This document shows, one piece after another, positions 16,602-25,204 of a stretch of 46,003 nt of DNA. The DNA is taken from NCBI GenBank assembly GCA_947173945.1, contig CAMWGV010000017.1:1-46003 (forward strand), given 5' to 3'. Each line of letters opens with the position of its first letter. Within the stretch, counting starts at the first letter, position 1. The notes beneath the pieces are model-generated. The model ran no database searches and was not told the DNA's origin. It was given only the letters and a program-made list of their open reading frames with translations. This DNA is from an uncultured Lachnospiraceae bacterium. GTDB lineage: Bacteria; Bacillota; Clostridia; Lachnospirales; Lachnospiraceae. The translations under genes were made by a program, and so were the position numbers.

Positions 16602-17447
16602 ATGGCAAATATAATTGATGGAAAGCTTATATCGAAGCAGATTAAGGATGAACTTAAGGAAAAGGTCTGTGAACTAAACAAAAAAGGTACGGAGGTCTGT
16701 CTGGCAGTTATACAGGTCGGAAATGACCCGGCATCCACGGTTTATGTTGGCAACAAGAAAAAAGCATGTGAGTATATTGGCATAAAATCACTGGCATATG
16801 AGCTTCCTGAAGAGACAACAGAGGAGGAGCTTATTCAGATTATAGAAAAGCTGAATCAGGACGACAGCGTTCATGGAATCCTTGTTCAGCTTCCAGTGCC
16901 AAAGCACATAAACGACGAAAATATTATAAATGCCATATCGCCTCTGAAGGATGTTGACGGTTTCCACCCTGCAAGTGTGGGGGCTCTTAGTATTGGGAAA
17001 AAAGGCTTTGTGTCATGTACACCGGCGGGAATTATACAGCTTTTAAAGCGTTCCCAGATAGAAATATCAGGAAAGGAATGTGTAGTCGTCGGAAGAAGCA
17101 ATATAGTAGGAAAGCCAATGGCTATGCTGCTTCTTCGTGAGAACGGAACAGTAACCGTCTGCCACTCTAAAACGAAGGATTTAAAAGCTGTGTGCAAGCG
17201 TGCAGATATACTTGTGGTTGCAATTGGAAAACCGAAAATGATAGATGCTTCTTATGTAAAGGAGGGGGCAACTGTCATAGATGTGGGAATTCACAGAAAT
17301 GAAAACGGAAAGCTTTGCGGAGATGTTGATTATGAATCTGTAGAGCCGGTTGCAGGAGCGATTACCCCTGTTCCGGGAGGTGTTGGACCTATGACCATAG
17401 CAATGCTTATGAATAACTGTGTAGAATCAGTTCTGCAGGAGATTTAG
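16602..17447 (+). CDS. folD: Bifunctional methylenetetrahydrofolate dehydrogenase/cyclohydrolase
   Basis: The protein interconverts methylene-, methenyl- and 10-formyl-THF. The 281 residues show the FolD signature HGILVQLPVPKHIN (about 92-105), the catalytic lysine in YVGNKKKACEYIGI (about 48-61), a Rossmann site VVGRSNIVGKPMA, and the C-terminal PVPGGVGPMTIAML. It has an AAAGGAG ribosome binding site and lies directly behind fhs, whose product it uses. The rimO ATG begins one base after its stop codon. Confidence 0.98.
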   Translation: MANIIDGKLISKQIKDELKEKVCELNKKGTEVCLAVIQVGNDPASTVYVGNKKKACEYIGIKSLAYELPEETTEEELIQIIEKLNQDDSVHGILVQLPVPKHINDENIINAISPLKDVDGFHPASVGALSIGKKGFVSCTPAGIIQLLKRSQIEISGKECVVVGRSNIVGKPMAMLLLRENGTVTVCHSKTKDLKAVCKRADILVVAIGKPKMIDASYVKEGATVIDVGIHRNENGKLCGDVDYESVEPVAGAITPVPGGVGPMTIAMLMNNCVESVLQEI

Positions 17448-17448
17448 T

Positions 17449-18822
17449 ATGGGTCAGTGTATGAACATTCTGATGGTATCACTTGGATGTGATAAAAACC
17501 GCTGCGACAGTGAGGCAATGCTGGGACTTATTTTGGCAGAAGGCTACAATATTACAAATGATGAACATGAGGCAGATATTATCGTTATAAATACGTGCAG
17601 CTTTATTCATGATGCCATGGAGGAAAGTATAAACACTATACTTGAAATGGCACAGCTAAAACAGGAAAGACTTAAATATCTCATAGTTACAGGCTGTCTT
17701 GCGGAAAGGTACAAGGAGAGTATATTAACAGAAATACCTGAAATAGATGCCTGCCTTGGAGTGGGAAGCATAGATAAAATTGCAGATGTCATAAACGAGC
17801 TTAAGCTTCGTGAAGCGGACGGTAACATTCAGGAAACAGGTCATGTGACTGTGTACGATGACATAAACCGTCTGCCACTTATAGATGAAAAAAGAGTAAT
17901 TACTTCGGGAACCTTTATGGGTTATCTGAAAATTGCAGAGGGCTGTAACAAACATTGCAGTTACTGTGTCATTCCCAGCATCAGAGGCAACTTCAGGAGT
18001 GTGCCGGAGGAACGTCTGATAAGTGAGGCAAACTATCTGGCATCAATGGGAATAAAAGAGCTTGTGCTTGTTGCTCAGGAGTGTACATGCTATGGAATAG
18101 ACCTGTACGGAAAAAAGACACTTCCCAGGCTGATACATAAGCTGTCAGAAATCGATGGTATAGAATGGATAAGACTTATGTATTGCTATCCGGAGGAGAT
18201 AACGGATGAGCTTATAGAAACATTTGTTACTGTTCCCAAACTGGTGCATTATATTGATATGCCGCTTCAGCATTGTGAGGACAGAATACTTGGAAGGATG
18301 GGACGGAAAACAGATAAAAAGTCCATCAGGATGGTTATTGAAAAGCTTCGTGCAAAGGTTCCGGACATAGCCATAAGGACAACACTTATAACCGGTTTCC
18401 CAGGTGAAACTGAGGAGGAACATCAGTCTTTGCTTTCTTTTATAGATGAGATGGAGTTTGACAGACTTGGCGTATTTACCTATTCGAGACAGGAAGGAAC
18501 TCCGGCTGACAAATTTACCGGACAGGTTGACAGTGAAACTGCAGAGCGAAGAAAAAAAGAAATCATGGAGCTGCAGCAGGAGATTTCACTGGATAAGAAT
18601 CTGAAGTTTGTAGGTCAGACAATGAAGGTCATAATTTATGGATATTCAAATGATGAGGATATATATGTTGGCAGAACATACAGGGATGCACCGGAGATTG
18701 ATGGACTTGTGTTTATAAGCTGTGACTATGAGCTTATGTCGGGAACTATAGTTGATGTAACGATAACCGAAGCAGCACCATATGATTTGATAGGAGAGAT
18801 AAGAGATGAATTTACCGAATAA
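17449..18822 (+). CDS. rimO: Ribosomal protein S12 methylthiotransferase
   Basis: This radical-SAM enzyme adds a methylthio group to an aspartate of ribosomal protein S12. The 457-residue protein opens with the UPF0004 domain (ILMVSLGCDKNRCDSEAMLG). It carries the radical-SAM cluster motif CNKHCSYC (Cys near 166, 170, 173) and ends with a TRAM domain. Its SLGCDKN start distinguishes RimO from MiaB. A second ATG at 17461 (MNILMVSLGCDKN) is an equally plausible start; the first has the better spacing to GGAG. It begins one base after folD and overlaps pgsA by 17 bp, indicating translational coupling. Confidence 0.96.
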   Translation: MGQCMNILMVSLGCDKNRCDSEAMLGLILAEGYNITNDEHEADIIVINTCSFIHDAMEESINTILEMAQLKQERLKYLIVTGCLAERYKESILTEIPEIDACLGVGSIDKIADVINELKLREADGNIQETGHVTVYDDINRLPLIDEKRVITSGTFMGYLKIAEGCNKHCSYCVIPSIRGNFRSVPEERLISEANYLASMGIKELVLVAQECTCYGIDLYGKKTLPRLIHKLSEIDGIEWIRLMYCYPEEITDELIETFVTVPKLVHYIDMPLQHCEDRILGRMGRKTDKKSIRMVIEKLRAKVPDIAIRTTLITGFPGETEEEHQSLLSFIDEMEFDRLGVFTYSRQEGTPADKFTGQVDSETAERRKKEIMELQQEISLDKNLKFVGQTMKVIIYGYSNDEDIYVGRTYRDAPEIDGLVFISCDYELMSGTIVDVTITEAAPYDLIGEIRDEFTE

Positions 18823-19345
18823 GCTGACAATAATGAGAGTTGTGCTAATACCGTTTTTTTTGGTGGCACTTATGGTTGAGGGAATTCCTTACGGAAAGTG
18901 GATAGCCCTTGCACTTTTTTGTATTGCCAGCCTTACGGATATGCTGGATGGTAAAATTGCAAGGAAATACAATCTGATAACAAACTTTGGCAAGTTCATG
19001 GACCCTCTTGCGGACAAGCTTTTAGTCTGCTCGGCAATGATAGCCCTTATAGAGATAGACAGAATACCTGCATGGGTTGTCATAGTCATTATTGCAAGAG
19101 AGTTTATAATAAGCGGTTTCAGGCTTATAGCGTCAGATAACGGCGTTGTTATAGCTGCAGGCTGGTGGGGCAAGGTAAAAACCGTTGTCCAGATGTTTAT
19201 GATAATTATTCTTATATGTGATTTTGGCGGTGATATAATTTCTGTTATAGAAAATATATTTATATATGCCGCACTTATCCTTACGGTTGTATCGCTGATT
19301 GATTACCTTGCAAAAAATAAATCAGTGCTTTCAGATGCAAAATAA
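18806..19345 (+). CDS. pgsA: CDP-diacylglycerol-glycerol-3-phosphate 3-phosphatidyltransferase
   Basis: This integral membrane enzyme makes phosphatidylglycerol phosphate, the first committed step to phosphatidylglycerol. The 179-residue protein has several hydrophobic segments and the CDP-alcohol phosphotransferase motif DxxDGxxARxxxxxTxFGxxxDxxxD, seen as DMLDGKIARKYN followed by TNFGKFMDPLAD. It overlaps the end of rimO with its own GGAG inside that gene. A terminator follows, closing the fhs-folD-rimO-pgsA run. Confidence 0.95.
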   Translation: MNLPNKLTIMRVVLIPFFLVALMVEGIPYGKWIALALFCIASLTDMLDGKIARKYNLITNFGKFMDPLADKLLVCSAMIALIEIDRIPAWVVIVIIAREFIISGFRLIASDNGVVIAAGWWGKVKTVVQMFMIIILICDFGGDIISVIENIFIYAALILTVVSLIDYLAKNKSVLSDAK

Positions 19346-19353
19346 AAGATGTC

Positions 19354-19387
19354 AGCCCATTTGCTTTCAGTAAATGGGCTGTTGTTT
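19354..19387 (+). terminator. Terminator after pgsA
   Basis: AGCCCATTT (19354-19362) pairs perfectly with AAATGGGCT (19372-19380), followed by GTTGTTT. Confidence 0.8.
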
Positions 19388-19405
19388 AAGAGAAGGAAAT
19401 AAAAT

Positions 19406-19885
19406 ATGAAAAATATTAAGGATAACTCAGAAAGACTTATAAATTTTTTGCGTGAAAAGGGCTACACAATAACAACAGCCGAATCCTGTACGGGAGGCCT
19501 TATTTCGGCAACGCTTGTAAATGTAGCGGGAGCTTCTTATGTTTTAAATGAGGCATATGTAACCTATGCAAATTCCGCAAAGGAAAAGCTTATTGGAGTA
19601 AGGCATGAAACACTTTGTGAGCACGGAGCGGTGTCAGAGCAGACTGCTTATGAAATGGCAAAAGGGGCGGCAAAGGCAGCATCGGCAGACTGTGCCATAG
19701 CAGTAACAGGTATAGCAGGTCCTGATGGTGGAACGGAAGATAAGCCCGTAGGAACGGTTTATGCGGGCTATTATGTGTGCGGCAGGATTGTTGTTGAAAG
19801 ATATCAGTTTGATGGTGACAGGTACGAGGTGAGGCAGCAGACTGCATTAAAGACGATTGATAGAATTTATGAATTGTTAATGTAG
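19406..19885 (+). CDS. pncC: CinA-family nicotinamide-nucleotide amidase
   Basis: The protein deamidates nicotinamide mononucleotide in the NAD salvage cycle. It consists of the C-terminal CinA domain alone (159 residues): TTAESCTGGLISATLVNVAG at about 22-41, then YANSAKEKLIGV and AVTGIAGPDGGTEDKPVGTV. The N-terminal ADP-ribose pyrophosphatase domain of full CinA is absent, as in PncC/YgaD. AAGGAAATAAAAT precedes the ATG. In many Firmicutes recA follows cinA; here two unknown membrane genes do. Confidence 0.93.
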   Translation: MKNIKDNSERLINFLREKGYTITTAESCTGGLISATLVNVAGASYVLNEAYVTYANSAKEKLIGVRHETLCEHGAVSEQTAYEMAKGAAKAASADCAIAVTGIAGPDGGTEDKPVGTVYAGYYVCGRIVVERYQFDGDRYEVRQQTALKTIDRIYELLM

Positions 19886-19929
19886 AAAAGATTATTTTAG
19901 AAAAATACCGGAAGCTATAATAAACACTT

Positions 19930-19957
19930 TAGACATAGTTTGCGCACCGCTTATAAG
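19930..19957 (+). promoter_or_regulatory. Possible promoter upstream of the membrane gene pair
   Basis: TAGACA (19930-19935), 16-nt spacer, TATAAG (19952-19957). The match is moderate and the predicted start would lie a few bases before the first ATG, so the leader would be very short. Confidence 0.3.
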
Positions 19958-19967
19958 CAGTGAAGCA

Positions 19968-20387
19968 ATGAATTTAGGTATGGTTAACGCGATTTATAAA
20001 ATAGCCTCAATTTTTATAAGCTTTATTACAATAATTATAATTTTTAAACTTATTGCAGAATGCAAAATAACAAAAGGTATATGGCTTGCTTTGGCTATAT
20101 GTATAGTTATATGTATAGTGGCTTGCATAATGCTGGGAATATATGAGGCGGAAATGTCGGAAATGTTATCAGCTAAATTGAGAAAAATAAATGAAGCGGA
20201 TTTATTTTTATGGTTATATCTTTATGATGTAGATGTAGATATGACTAAATTGAATATTATAAGCGATGTACTTATTATTAACAGATGTATACTTGTTATT
20301 TTGTCAACATGGAACGTGGTAAATCAATTATTAAAAAAGGATTTTTTGAAAAGTGAAGCAGAAACAGAGACGGAATCGTCTAATTAA
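19968..20387 (+). CDS. Unknown three-segment membrane protein
   Basis: The 139 residues contain hydrophobic segments at about 8-29, 36-58 and 97-117, with a short acidic, serine-rich tail (SEAETETESSN). No family is recognised. The ribosome binding site is weak; a second ATG at 19980 (MVNAIYKIAS) is possible. It is followed 46 bp later by another membrane protein gene and the two probably form one unit. Codon composition is AT-richer than the flanking housekeeping genes, consistent with a more recently acquired or fast-evolving pair. Confidence 0.65.
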   Translation: MNLGMVNAIYKIASIFISFITIIIIFKLIAECKITKGIWLALAICIVICIVACIMLGIYEAEMSEMLSAKLRKINEADLFLWLYLYDVDVDMTKLNIISDVLIINRCILVILSTWNVVNQLLKKDFLKSEAETETESSN

Positions 20388-20433
20388 AAAGACAGGGCTA
20401 TACGTATTATGGTGATAAGTAAGGTGACAAAGA

Positions 20434-21081
20434 ATGACGATATTACAGCTTGTATATATATTTACAATTATAATTGATTTAATATGGCTCGTTTTTGTAA
20501 TGTGCTTAAAGCCGCTTAACGCAATAAAATGCAAGATGGACAAAACGAAAAATTATGATGCGGATGACTGTATTAATCAAAATGGCTGTGAGCCGTCTTT
20601 AAGTGATGAGGAGCTTTACGATGTGAAAAAGAGAACATCAAACCATGTTGCCCTTTTGGGAGGTGTTTTGAGCGCATTTGGAATTATTGAGTTAGTTGTT
20701 TGGATAAATGCTGTTTTACCATTAAATGAGCCAATAATATTAAAAGCATTATACATAGTCTTAGTATTGCTATGGATTTTCACATGGGCAATTATTCTTG
20801 TAAAGAAGGGTAAGGTTTTTGACAATAAGGAAAATTTTTTAAAAAGGACAGGATACATACTTAAAAGAAAAAGAATTTTACTGCCTAATTCAAGTCCGGG
20901 CTTATCGTCGGAGGCGTATTTCATAAAGGTAAGGGTAAAGGATTTTAAAGGTAACAATGTATCGTTTAAGCTTCAGGTGGGATACGATTTATTTACTTAT
21001 CCAAATAATCTTTGCTATGTCGTTTTTTATAATAATCAGGTTTTATCTGTCATACCTTACAGTCGCCCTTATGGTCGGTAA
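20434..21081 (+). CDS. Unknown membrane protein with C-terminal soluble domain
   Basis: The 215-residue protein has hydrophobic segments at about 4-25, 71-95 and 102-123, an acidic loop between the first two, and a C-terminal domain of about 90 residues rich in beta-prone stretches (AYFIKVRVKDFKGNNVSFKL). The family is not recognised. AAGGTGA lies upstream of the ATG. Its stop runs into a hairpin that looks like a terminator. The pairing with the previous gene suggests a joint membrane function that cannot be named from sequence. Confidence 0.7.
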   Translation: MTILQLVYIFTIIIDLIWLVFVMCLKPLNAIKCKMDKTKNYDADDCINQNGCEPSLSDEELYDVKKRTSNHVALLGGVLSAFGIIELVVWINAVLPLNEPIILKALYIVLVLLWIFTWAIILVKKGKVFDNKENFLKRTGYILKRKRILLPNSSPGLSSEAYFIKVRVKDFKGNNVSFKLQVGYDLFTYPNNLCYVVFYNNQVLSVIPYSRPYGR

Positions 21082-21103
21082 AGGATTTTACCGCCCTTTT
21101 TCT
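21077..21103 (+). terminator. Terminator after the membrane gene pair
   Basis: The stem CGGTAAA/TTTACCG around GGAT begins in the last codon of the preceding gene and is followed by CCCTTTTTCT. Confidence 0.65.
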
Positions 21104-21161
21104 AATAAAGCTCTTGATTTAATATTCGAAAAAGTATACAATTACAATCGGAAGATTTTGG

Positions 21162-21192
21162 TTTCAATTTTGGTTGGAGCCTAAAGTATAAT
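21162..21192 (+). promoter_or_regulatory. Promoter of the carboxyltransferase cluster
   Basis: There is a strong -10 TATAAT (21187-21192). The best -35 is TTTCAA (21162-21167) at 19-nt spacing, so the upstream box is weak. The transcript would start about 15 nt before the ATG. Confidence 0.45.
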
Positions 21193-21213
21193 ACAAAAAA
21201 TGGAGGACTAAAA

Positions 21214-22620
21214 ATGAGTAACAAACTTAGTTTGTCAGCAAGCAATAGAATAGCCAAATTGCTTGATGACTCAAGCTTTGTTGAAGTCGGTGCTTATGTT
21301 ACTGCGAGAAGCACAGATTTTAACATGCAGGAAAATGATACTCCAAAAGATGGTGTTATAACCGGGTATGGTGTTATCAACGGAACGCTTGTATATGTTT
21401 ACAGTCAGGATGCAACAGTGCTTGGCGGTGCTGTAGGTGAGATGCATGCAAAGAAAATTGCAAACATATACGACATGGCTATGAAGGTAGGTGCACCTGT
21501 AATTGGTCTTATTGACTGTGCAGGACTCAGACTTCAGGAGGCTACGGATGCCATGAATGCTTTTGGGGAGCTTTACCTTAAGCAGTCACTTGCATGGGGA
21601 GTTGTTCCACAGATAACAGCAGTGTTCGGAACATGTGGAGGTGGTGCAGCACTGATTCCTGCACTTACTGATTTTACATTTATGACATCGTCTGACTCAA
21701 AAATATTTGTAAACAGTCCAAATGCGTTAGATGGCAATAATGCATCTAAGCTTGATACTGCTTCGGCTGAATATATCAGCAACAATACCTCACTGGTTGA
21801 CGGAGTGTTCGATAGTGAGGAAGAGCTTCTTGGACAGATAAGAGGACTTATAGATATACTGGAAGACACATCAGAGTGTACGGATGATTTAAATAGAATC
21901 ATTCCGAATCTTGACAATCTTTGTGACAATGCAAAGGAAGTGCTTCGAAATATTGCGGACAACAATGTATTTTTTGAGGCATACAAGGGATTCGCTAAGG
22001 ATATGGTACTTGGTTTCATAAAGCTGGACGGACAGGCTGTAGGCTGCGTGGCAAATCAAAAGGAGGCAGGCGGAGATTATCTGTCAACCTCAGGTGCTTA
22101 TGTGGCAGCAGATTTTGTTAAGTTTTGTGATGCATTTTCCATACCTGTACTTACCTTGGTAAATGTAAAGGGTTTTGTAGGAACCGTGGCAAATGAAAGA
22201 ACGATTGCAGATGCAGCAGGAAAGCTTACCTATGCATTTGCAAATTCAACAGTGCCAAAGGTTACTCTTGTTATGGGTGATGCTTTTGGAACAGCTTACA
22301 CTGTTATGAATTCAAAGGCTATAGGTGCAGATATGGTATATGCATGGCCAAATGCAAAGATAGGCACTATGGATCCTGAGATGGCAGTTAAGATTATGTA
22401 TGCAAAGGAAATTGAGGCGGCTGAGGATAAGGTTGCATGTGTTGCTGAGTACAAGGAGACTTATACGAAGCTTCAGTCAAGTGCAATGGCTGCTGCAAAG
22501 AGGGGCTATGTAGACGATATTATAGAGCCTGATGCAACAAGAAAGCGTCTTGTCGCTGCTTTTGATATGTTATATTCAAAGACAGAGGAAAGACCTTATA
22601 AGAAGCATGGAGCATTTTAA
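21214..22620 (+). CDS. 12S-type (MmdA-like) carboxyltransferase subunit
   Basis: This acyl-CoA carboxyltransferase of the crotonase fold transfers CO2 between biotin and an acyl-CoA. At 468 residues it is shorter than typical MmdA or transcarboxylase 12S (about 500-520). The N-terminal half has DGVITGYGVINGTLVYVYSQ and the oxyanion segment FGTCGGGAALIPALTDF; the C-terminal half has AYTVMNSKAIGADMVYAWPN. Where MmdA has a PGFLPGxxQE segment, this protein reads KGFVGTVANERT, so substrate choice may differ. It is the first gene of a five-gene unit with a biotin carrier, OadG, OadB and OadA homologues. The likely substrate is methylmalonyl-CoA or a related acyl-CoA, but this is not certain. Confidence 0.85.
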   Translation: MSNKLSLSASNRIAKLLDDSSFVEVGAYVTARSTDFNMQENDTPKDGVITGYGVINGTLVYVYSQDATVLGGAVGEMHAKKIANIYDMAMKVGAPVIGLIDCAGLRLQEATDAMNAFGELYLKQSLAWGVVPQITAVFGTCGGGAALIPALTDFTFMTSSDSKIFVNSPNALDGNNASKLDTASAEYISNNTSLVDGVFDSEEELLGQIRGLIDILEDTSECTDDLNRIIPNLDNLCDNAKEVLRNIADNNVFFEAYKGFAKDMVLGFIKLDGQAVGCVANQKEAGGDYLSTSGAYVAADFVKFCDAFSIPVLTLVNVKGFVGTVANERTIADAAGKLTYAFANSTVPKVTLVMGDAFGTAYTVMNSKAIGADMVYAWPNAKIGTMDPEMAVKIMYAKEIEAAEDKVACVAEYKETYTKLQSSAMAAAKRGYVDDIIEPDATRKRLVAAFDMLYSKTEERPYKKHGAF

Positions 22621-22638
22621 AAAAGAGGTGACAACTAA

Positions 22639-23616
22639 ATGAAAATTAAAAAAATATTAATCGTAATTTCCATGTTAGCTGTTATGTTCTCTTTATCAGG
22701 CTGTAGTGATGATGAAAAAGCTCCTTTTGAGTATGATGATTCTCAGATTGTTCTTGATACAATAACATGCTTTGACAATTACGTTGGTGTGTCAGAGGAA
22801 TATGCAGAATATTATATTGAAAATGGAACTGACTTTGAAAAGTCAGCTGTTAAAGGTATAAGACAGGCTGTAGAGAACGATAAGGTGGGAGCTTTTCAGG
22901 ATTACTCACTCATACTTTCCAATCAGCAGACTACAGGCATGTTTAGTCCTGAATCCGTTGATTATGAGATAGAGGAATCTGAAGATGCAGTTCTTGTAAC
23001 GGTTCTCAACAGAGCAGAGGAAAGAGATGTAAAGATAACAGTAAAATATGTAATTAACCCGGATTATTTTATTCAGTTAGATAAGGCTACACAATATTAT
23101 TCTCCGGCCAACCTTATGTCTATAACAGAGGCATATGGCTTGTCAATTGATGATATGTTGCAGCAGTACGACTGTGATAGTATCGAACAGCTTGGAAAAG
23201 TATTGGCTGCTGAGGAAATGAATTATCAAAATATCAAGCCATATACGGCAGAAGAGATGGTTGTATCGGCGGTTTATTCAAATAAAGAGCTTATGGCATC
23301 GGCAGGAAGAAACACGCTGATTGGTATGGGAACAGTGTTTGTCGTTCTTATATTTATTTCATTCATAATATCACTGTTTAAGTTTTTACCGGCTTTGTTT
23401 GCGCCAAAGCCAAAGCTTCCTGAACATAAGGAAGAACCGAAAAAGGCTTCTGCCCCTGTACCTGTGGCAGCACCGGCACAAGGTGAAAATCTTGTAAATG
23501 ATGAGGAACTTGTTGCCGTTATTACAGCAGCAATTTATGCAGCATCAGCAGGAGGAGCAAATGCAGTAAGTAAAGACAAGCTTGTTGTAAGGTCAATAAA
23601 GCGCGTGAGAAAATAG
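22639..23616 (+). CDS. OadG-family decarboxylase gamma subunit with lipoprotein N-terminus
   Basis: At 325 residues this is much longer than classical OadG (about 80-120). It starts with a lipoprotein signal (lipobox LSGC, Cys22). An outer domain of about 200 residues follows, then one membrane segment (about 226-253) and a cytoplasmic Pro/Ala linker. It ends in NDEELVAVITAAIYAASAG and KLVVRSIKRVRK, the tail motif of OadG/MmdD-type subunits. It should tether the carboxyltransferase and biotin carrier to the membrane beta subunit. If Cys22 is lipidated, the chain crosses the membrane once after an external domain. It lies 18 bp after the previous gene. Confidence 0.85.
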   Translation: MKIKKILIVISMLAVMFSLSGCSDDEKAPFEYDDSQIVLDTITCFDNYVGVSEEYAEYYIENGTDFEKSAVKGIRQAVENDKVGAFQDYSLILSNQQTTGMFSPESVDYEIEESEDAVLVTVLNRAEERDVKITVKYVINPDYFIQLDKATQYYSPANLMSITEAYGLSIDDMLQQYDCDSIEQLGKVLAAEEMNYQNIKPYTAEEMVVSAVYSNKELMASAGRNTLIGMGTVFVVLIFISFIISLFKFLPALFAPKPKLPEHKEEPKKASAPVPVAAPAQGENLVNDEELVAVITAAIYAASAGGANAVSKDKLVVRSIKRVRK

Positions 23617-23659
23617 CGATAACCATTATTCAATATAAAATATCTAGGAGGAATATTAA

Positions 23660-24028
23660 ATGAAAAATTATAGAATTACCGTAAACGGTACAGCATATGA
23701 CGTAGCAGTTGAGGAGATGGGAGCATCAGCATCTGCAGCACCGGCACCTGTAGCAGCCCCTGCGGCAGCGCCAGCACCTGCAGCAGCACCGGCACCTGCA
23801 TCAACAGGAGCAGGAAATATTAAGGTGGCAGCACCTATGCCTGGTAAAATCTTAAATGTTAAGACAAAAGTCGGAGCATCTGTTAAGAAGGGCGATGTTA
23901 TCCTTATACTTGAGGCAATGAAGATGGAAAATGAGGTTGTTGCACCTGAGGATGGTACAATAGCAAGCATTGATGTTTCAGAGGGCGCTTCTGTTGAGGC
24001 AGGAGATGTTCTTGCAACATTAAACTAA
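23660..24028 (+). CDS. Biotin carboxyl carrier protein of the decarboxylase complex
   Basis: The 122-residue protein carries CO2 on biotin between the carboxyltransferase and the membrane decarboxylase. A short N-terminal region is joined by an Ala/Pro-rich hinge (about 22-50) to a biotinyl domain with EAMKMENEVVAPEDG; Lys88 is the biotin attachment site. This is the usual 1.3S/MmdC design. A strong AGGAGG site precedes it, consistent with high expression. No biotin carboxylase gene is nearby, as expected for decarboxylase or transcarboxylase systems. Confidence 0.95.
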   Translation: MKNYRITVNGTAYDVAVEEMGASASAAPAPVAAPAAAPAPAAAPAPASTGAGNIKVAAPMPGKILNVKTKVGASVKKGDVILILEAMKMENEVVAPEDGTIASIDVSEGASVEAGDVLATLN

Positions 24029-24073
24029 TTTACGAAAAACTTTGTACCTAAAAAAACAGGAGGTAACAGCTAA

Positions 24074-25201
24074 ATGAATAGCTTTGGAGATATTTTAAAA
24101 AATCTGGCTATGCAGACTGGCTTCGCAAGTCTTACATGGAAGCATTACATTATGATTTTTGTAGCATGTTTCTTTATGTATCTTGCAATAGTCAAAGGCT
24201 TCGAGCCGTTGCTATTAGTTCCTATTTCCTTTGGTATGTTTCTGGTTAATATGTTTCCGGGAATTATAGAGGAAGGCGGACTTTTGCATTATTTCTATTT
24301 GTTGGATGAGTGGAGTATATTGCCATCACTTATTTTCCTTGGTGTTGGTGCGATGACCGACTTTGGACCGCTTATTGCAAATCCTAGCAGCTTTGTACTT
24401 GGAGCAGCGGCACAGTTTGGTATATATTCGGCATATTTTCTTGCATTCCTTATGGGCTTCAATGGCAGGGAGGCAGCAGCAATTTCAATTATAGGAGGAG
24501 CGGATGGTCCTACATCTATTTTCCTTGCCGGAAAGCTTGGTATGGGAGGCACGCTCATGGGACCTATCGCAGTTGCAGCATATTCCTATATGGCACTTGT
24601 GCCTGTAATACAGCCGCCGATTATGAAACTTCTTACAACGGAGAAGGAAAGAAAGATAAAGATGGGACAGCTTCGTCCTGTAACTAAGCTTGAGAAAATT
24701 CTTTTCCCAATCGTAGTTACACTTGTGGTTGTTCTTATTCTTCCGACTACAGCACCATTGGTTGGTATGCTGATGCTTGGAAATTTATTCAGAGAGTGTG
24801 GAGTTGTTAAGCAGCTTGCTGAGACTGCATCAAATGCTCTTATGTATATTGTAGTTATTTTACTTGGAACATCTGTAGGCGCAACAACAAGTGCGGACGC
24901 ATTCTTACAGATGAGTACTCTTAAGATAGTTGCTTTGGGACTTATTGCATTTATGTTTGGTACAGCGGCGGGAGTCGTGTTTGGTAAGATAATGTGTAAG
25001 GTGTCCAAAGGCAAGGTCAATCCGCTTATCGGTTCCGCAGGAGTTTCTGCAGTTCCTATGGCAGCAAGAGTTTCACAGAAGGTTGGTGCTGAGGCAGACC
25101 CTACAAACTTCCTGCTCATGAATGCTATGGGACCAAATGTTGCCGGAGTTATAGGTACAGCGGTTGCAGCAGGTACATTCCTTGCAATATTCGGTGTTTA
25201 A
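24074..25201 (+). CDS. oadB: Sodium-pumping decarboxylase beta subunit
   Basis: This integral membrane subunit decarboxylates carboxybiotin and exports Na+. The 375 residues include many hydrophobic segments, the conserved IIGGADGPTSIFLAGKLG (about 138-155) and the C-terminal NAMGPNVAGVIGTAVAAG. Length and motifs match OadB/MmdB/GcdB. It is preceded by AGGAGG at 8 nt. It sits in order after the carboxyltransferase, gamma and biotin subunits and before an OadA-type gene. The sequence alone does not fix which of the named substrates the complex uses. Confidence 0.96.
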   Translation: MNSFGDILKNLAMQTGFASLTWKHYIMIFVACFFMYLAIVKGFEPLLLVPISFGMFLVNMFPGIIEEGGLLHYFYLLDEWSILPSLIFLGVGAMTDFGPLIANPSSFVLGAAAQFGIYSAYFLAFLMGFNGREAAAISIIGGADGPTSIFLAGKLGMGGTLMGPIAVAAYSYMALVPVIQPPIMKLLTTEKERKIKMGQLRPVTKLEKILFPIVVTLVVVLILPTTAPLVGMLMLGNLFRECGVVKQLAETASNALMYIVVILLGTSVGATTSADAFLQMSTLKIVALGLIAFMFGTAAGVVFGKIMCKVSKGKVNPLIGSAGVSAVPMAARVSQKVGAEADPTNFLLMNAMGPNVAGVIGTAVAAGTFLAIFGV

Positions 25202-25204
25202 TAT

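Noticed and set aside
20957-21184. 75-codon ORF starting MYRLSFRWDTIYLLIQIIFA
   Set aside because: Most of it overlaps the upstream membrane gene in another frame, there is no ribosome binding site, and the rest covers the terminator and promoter region.
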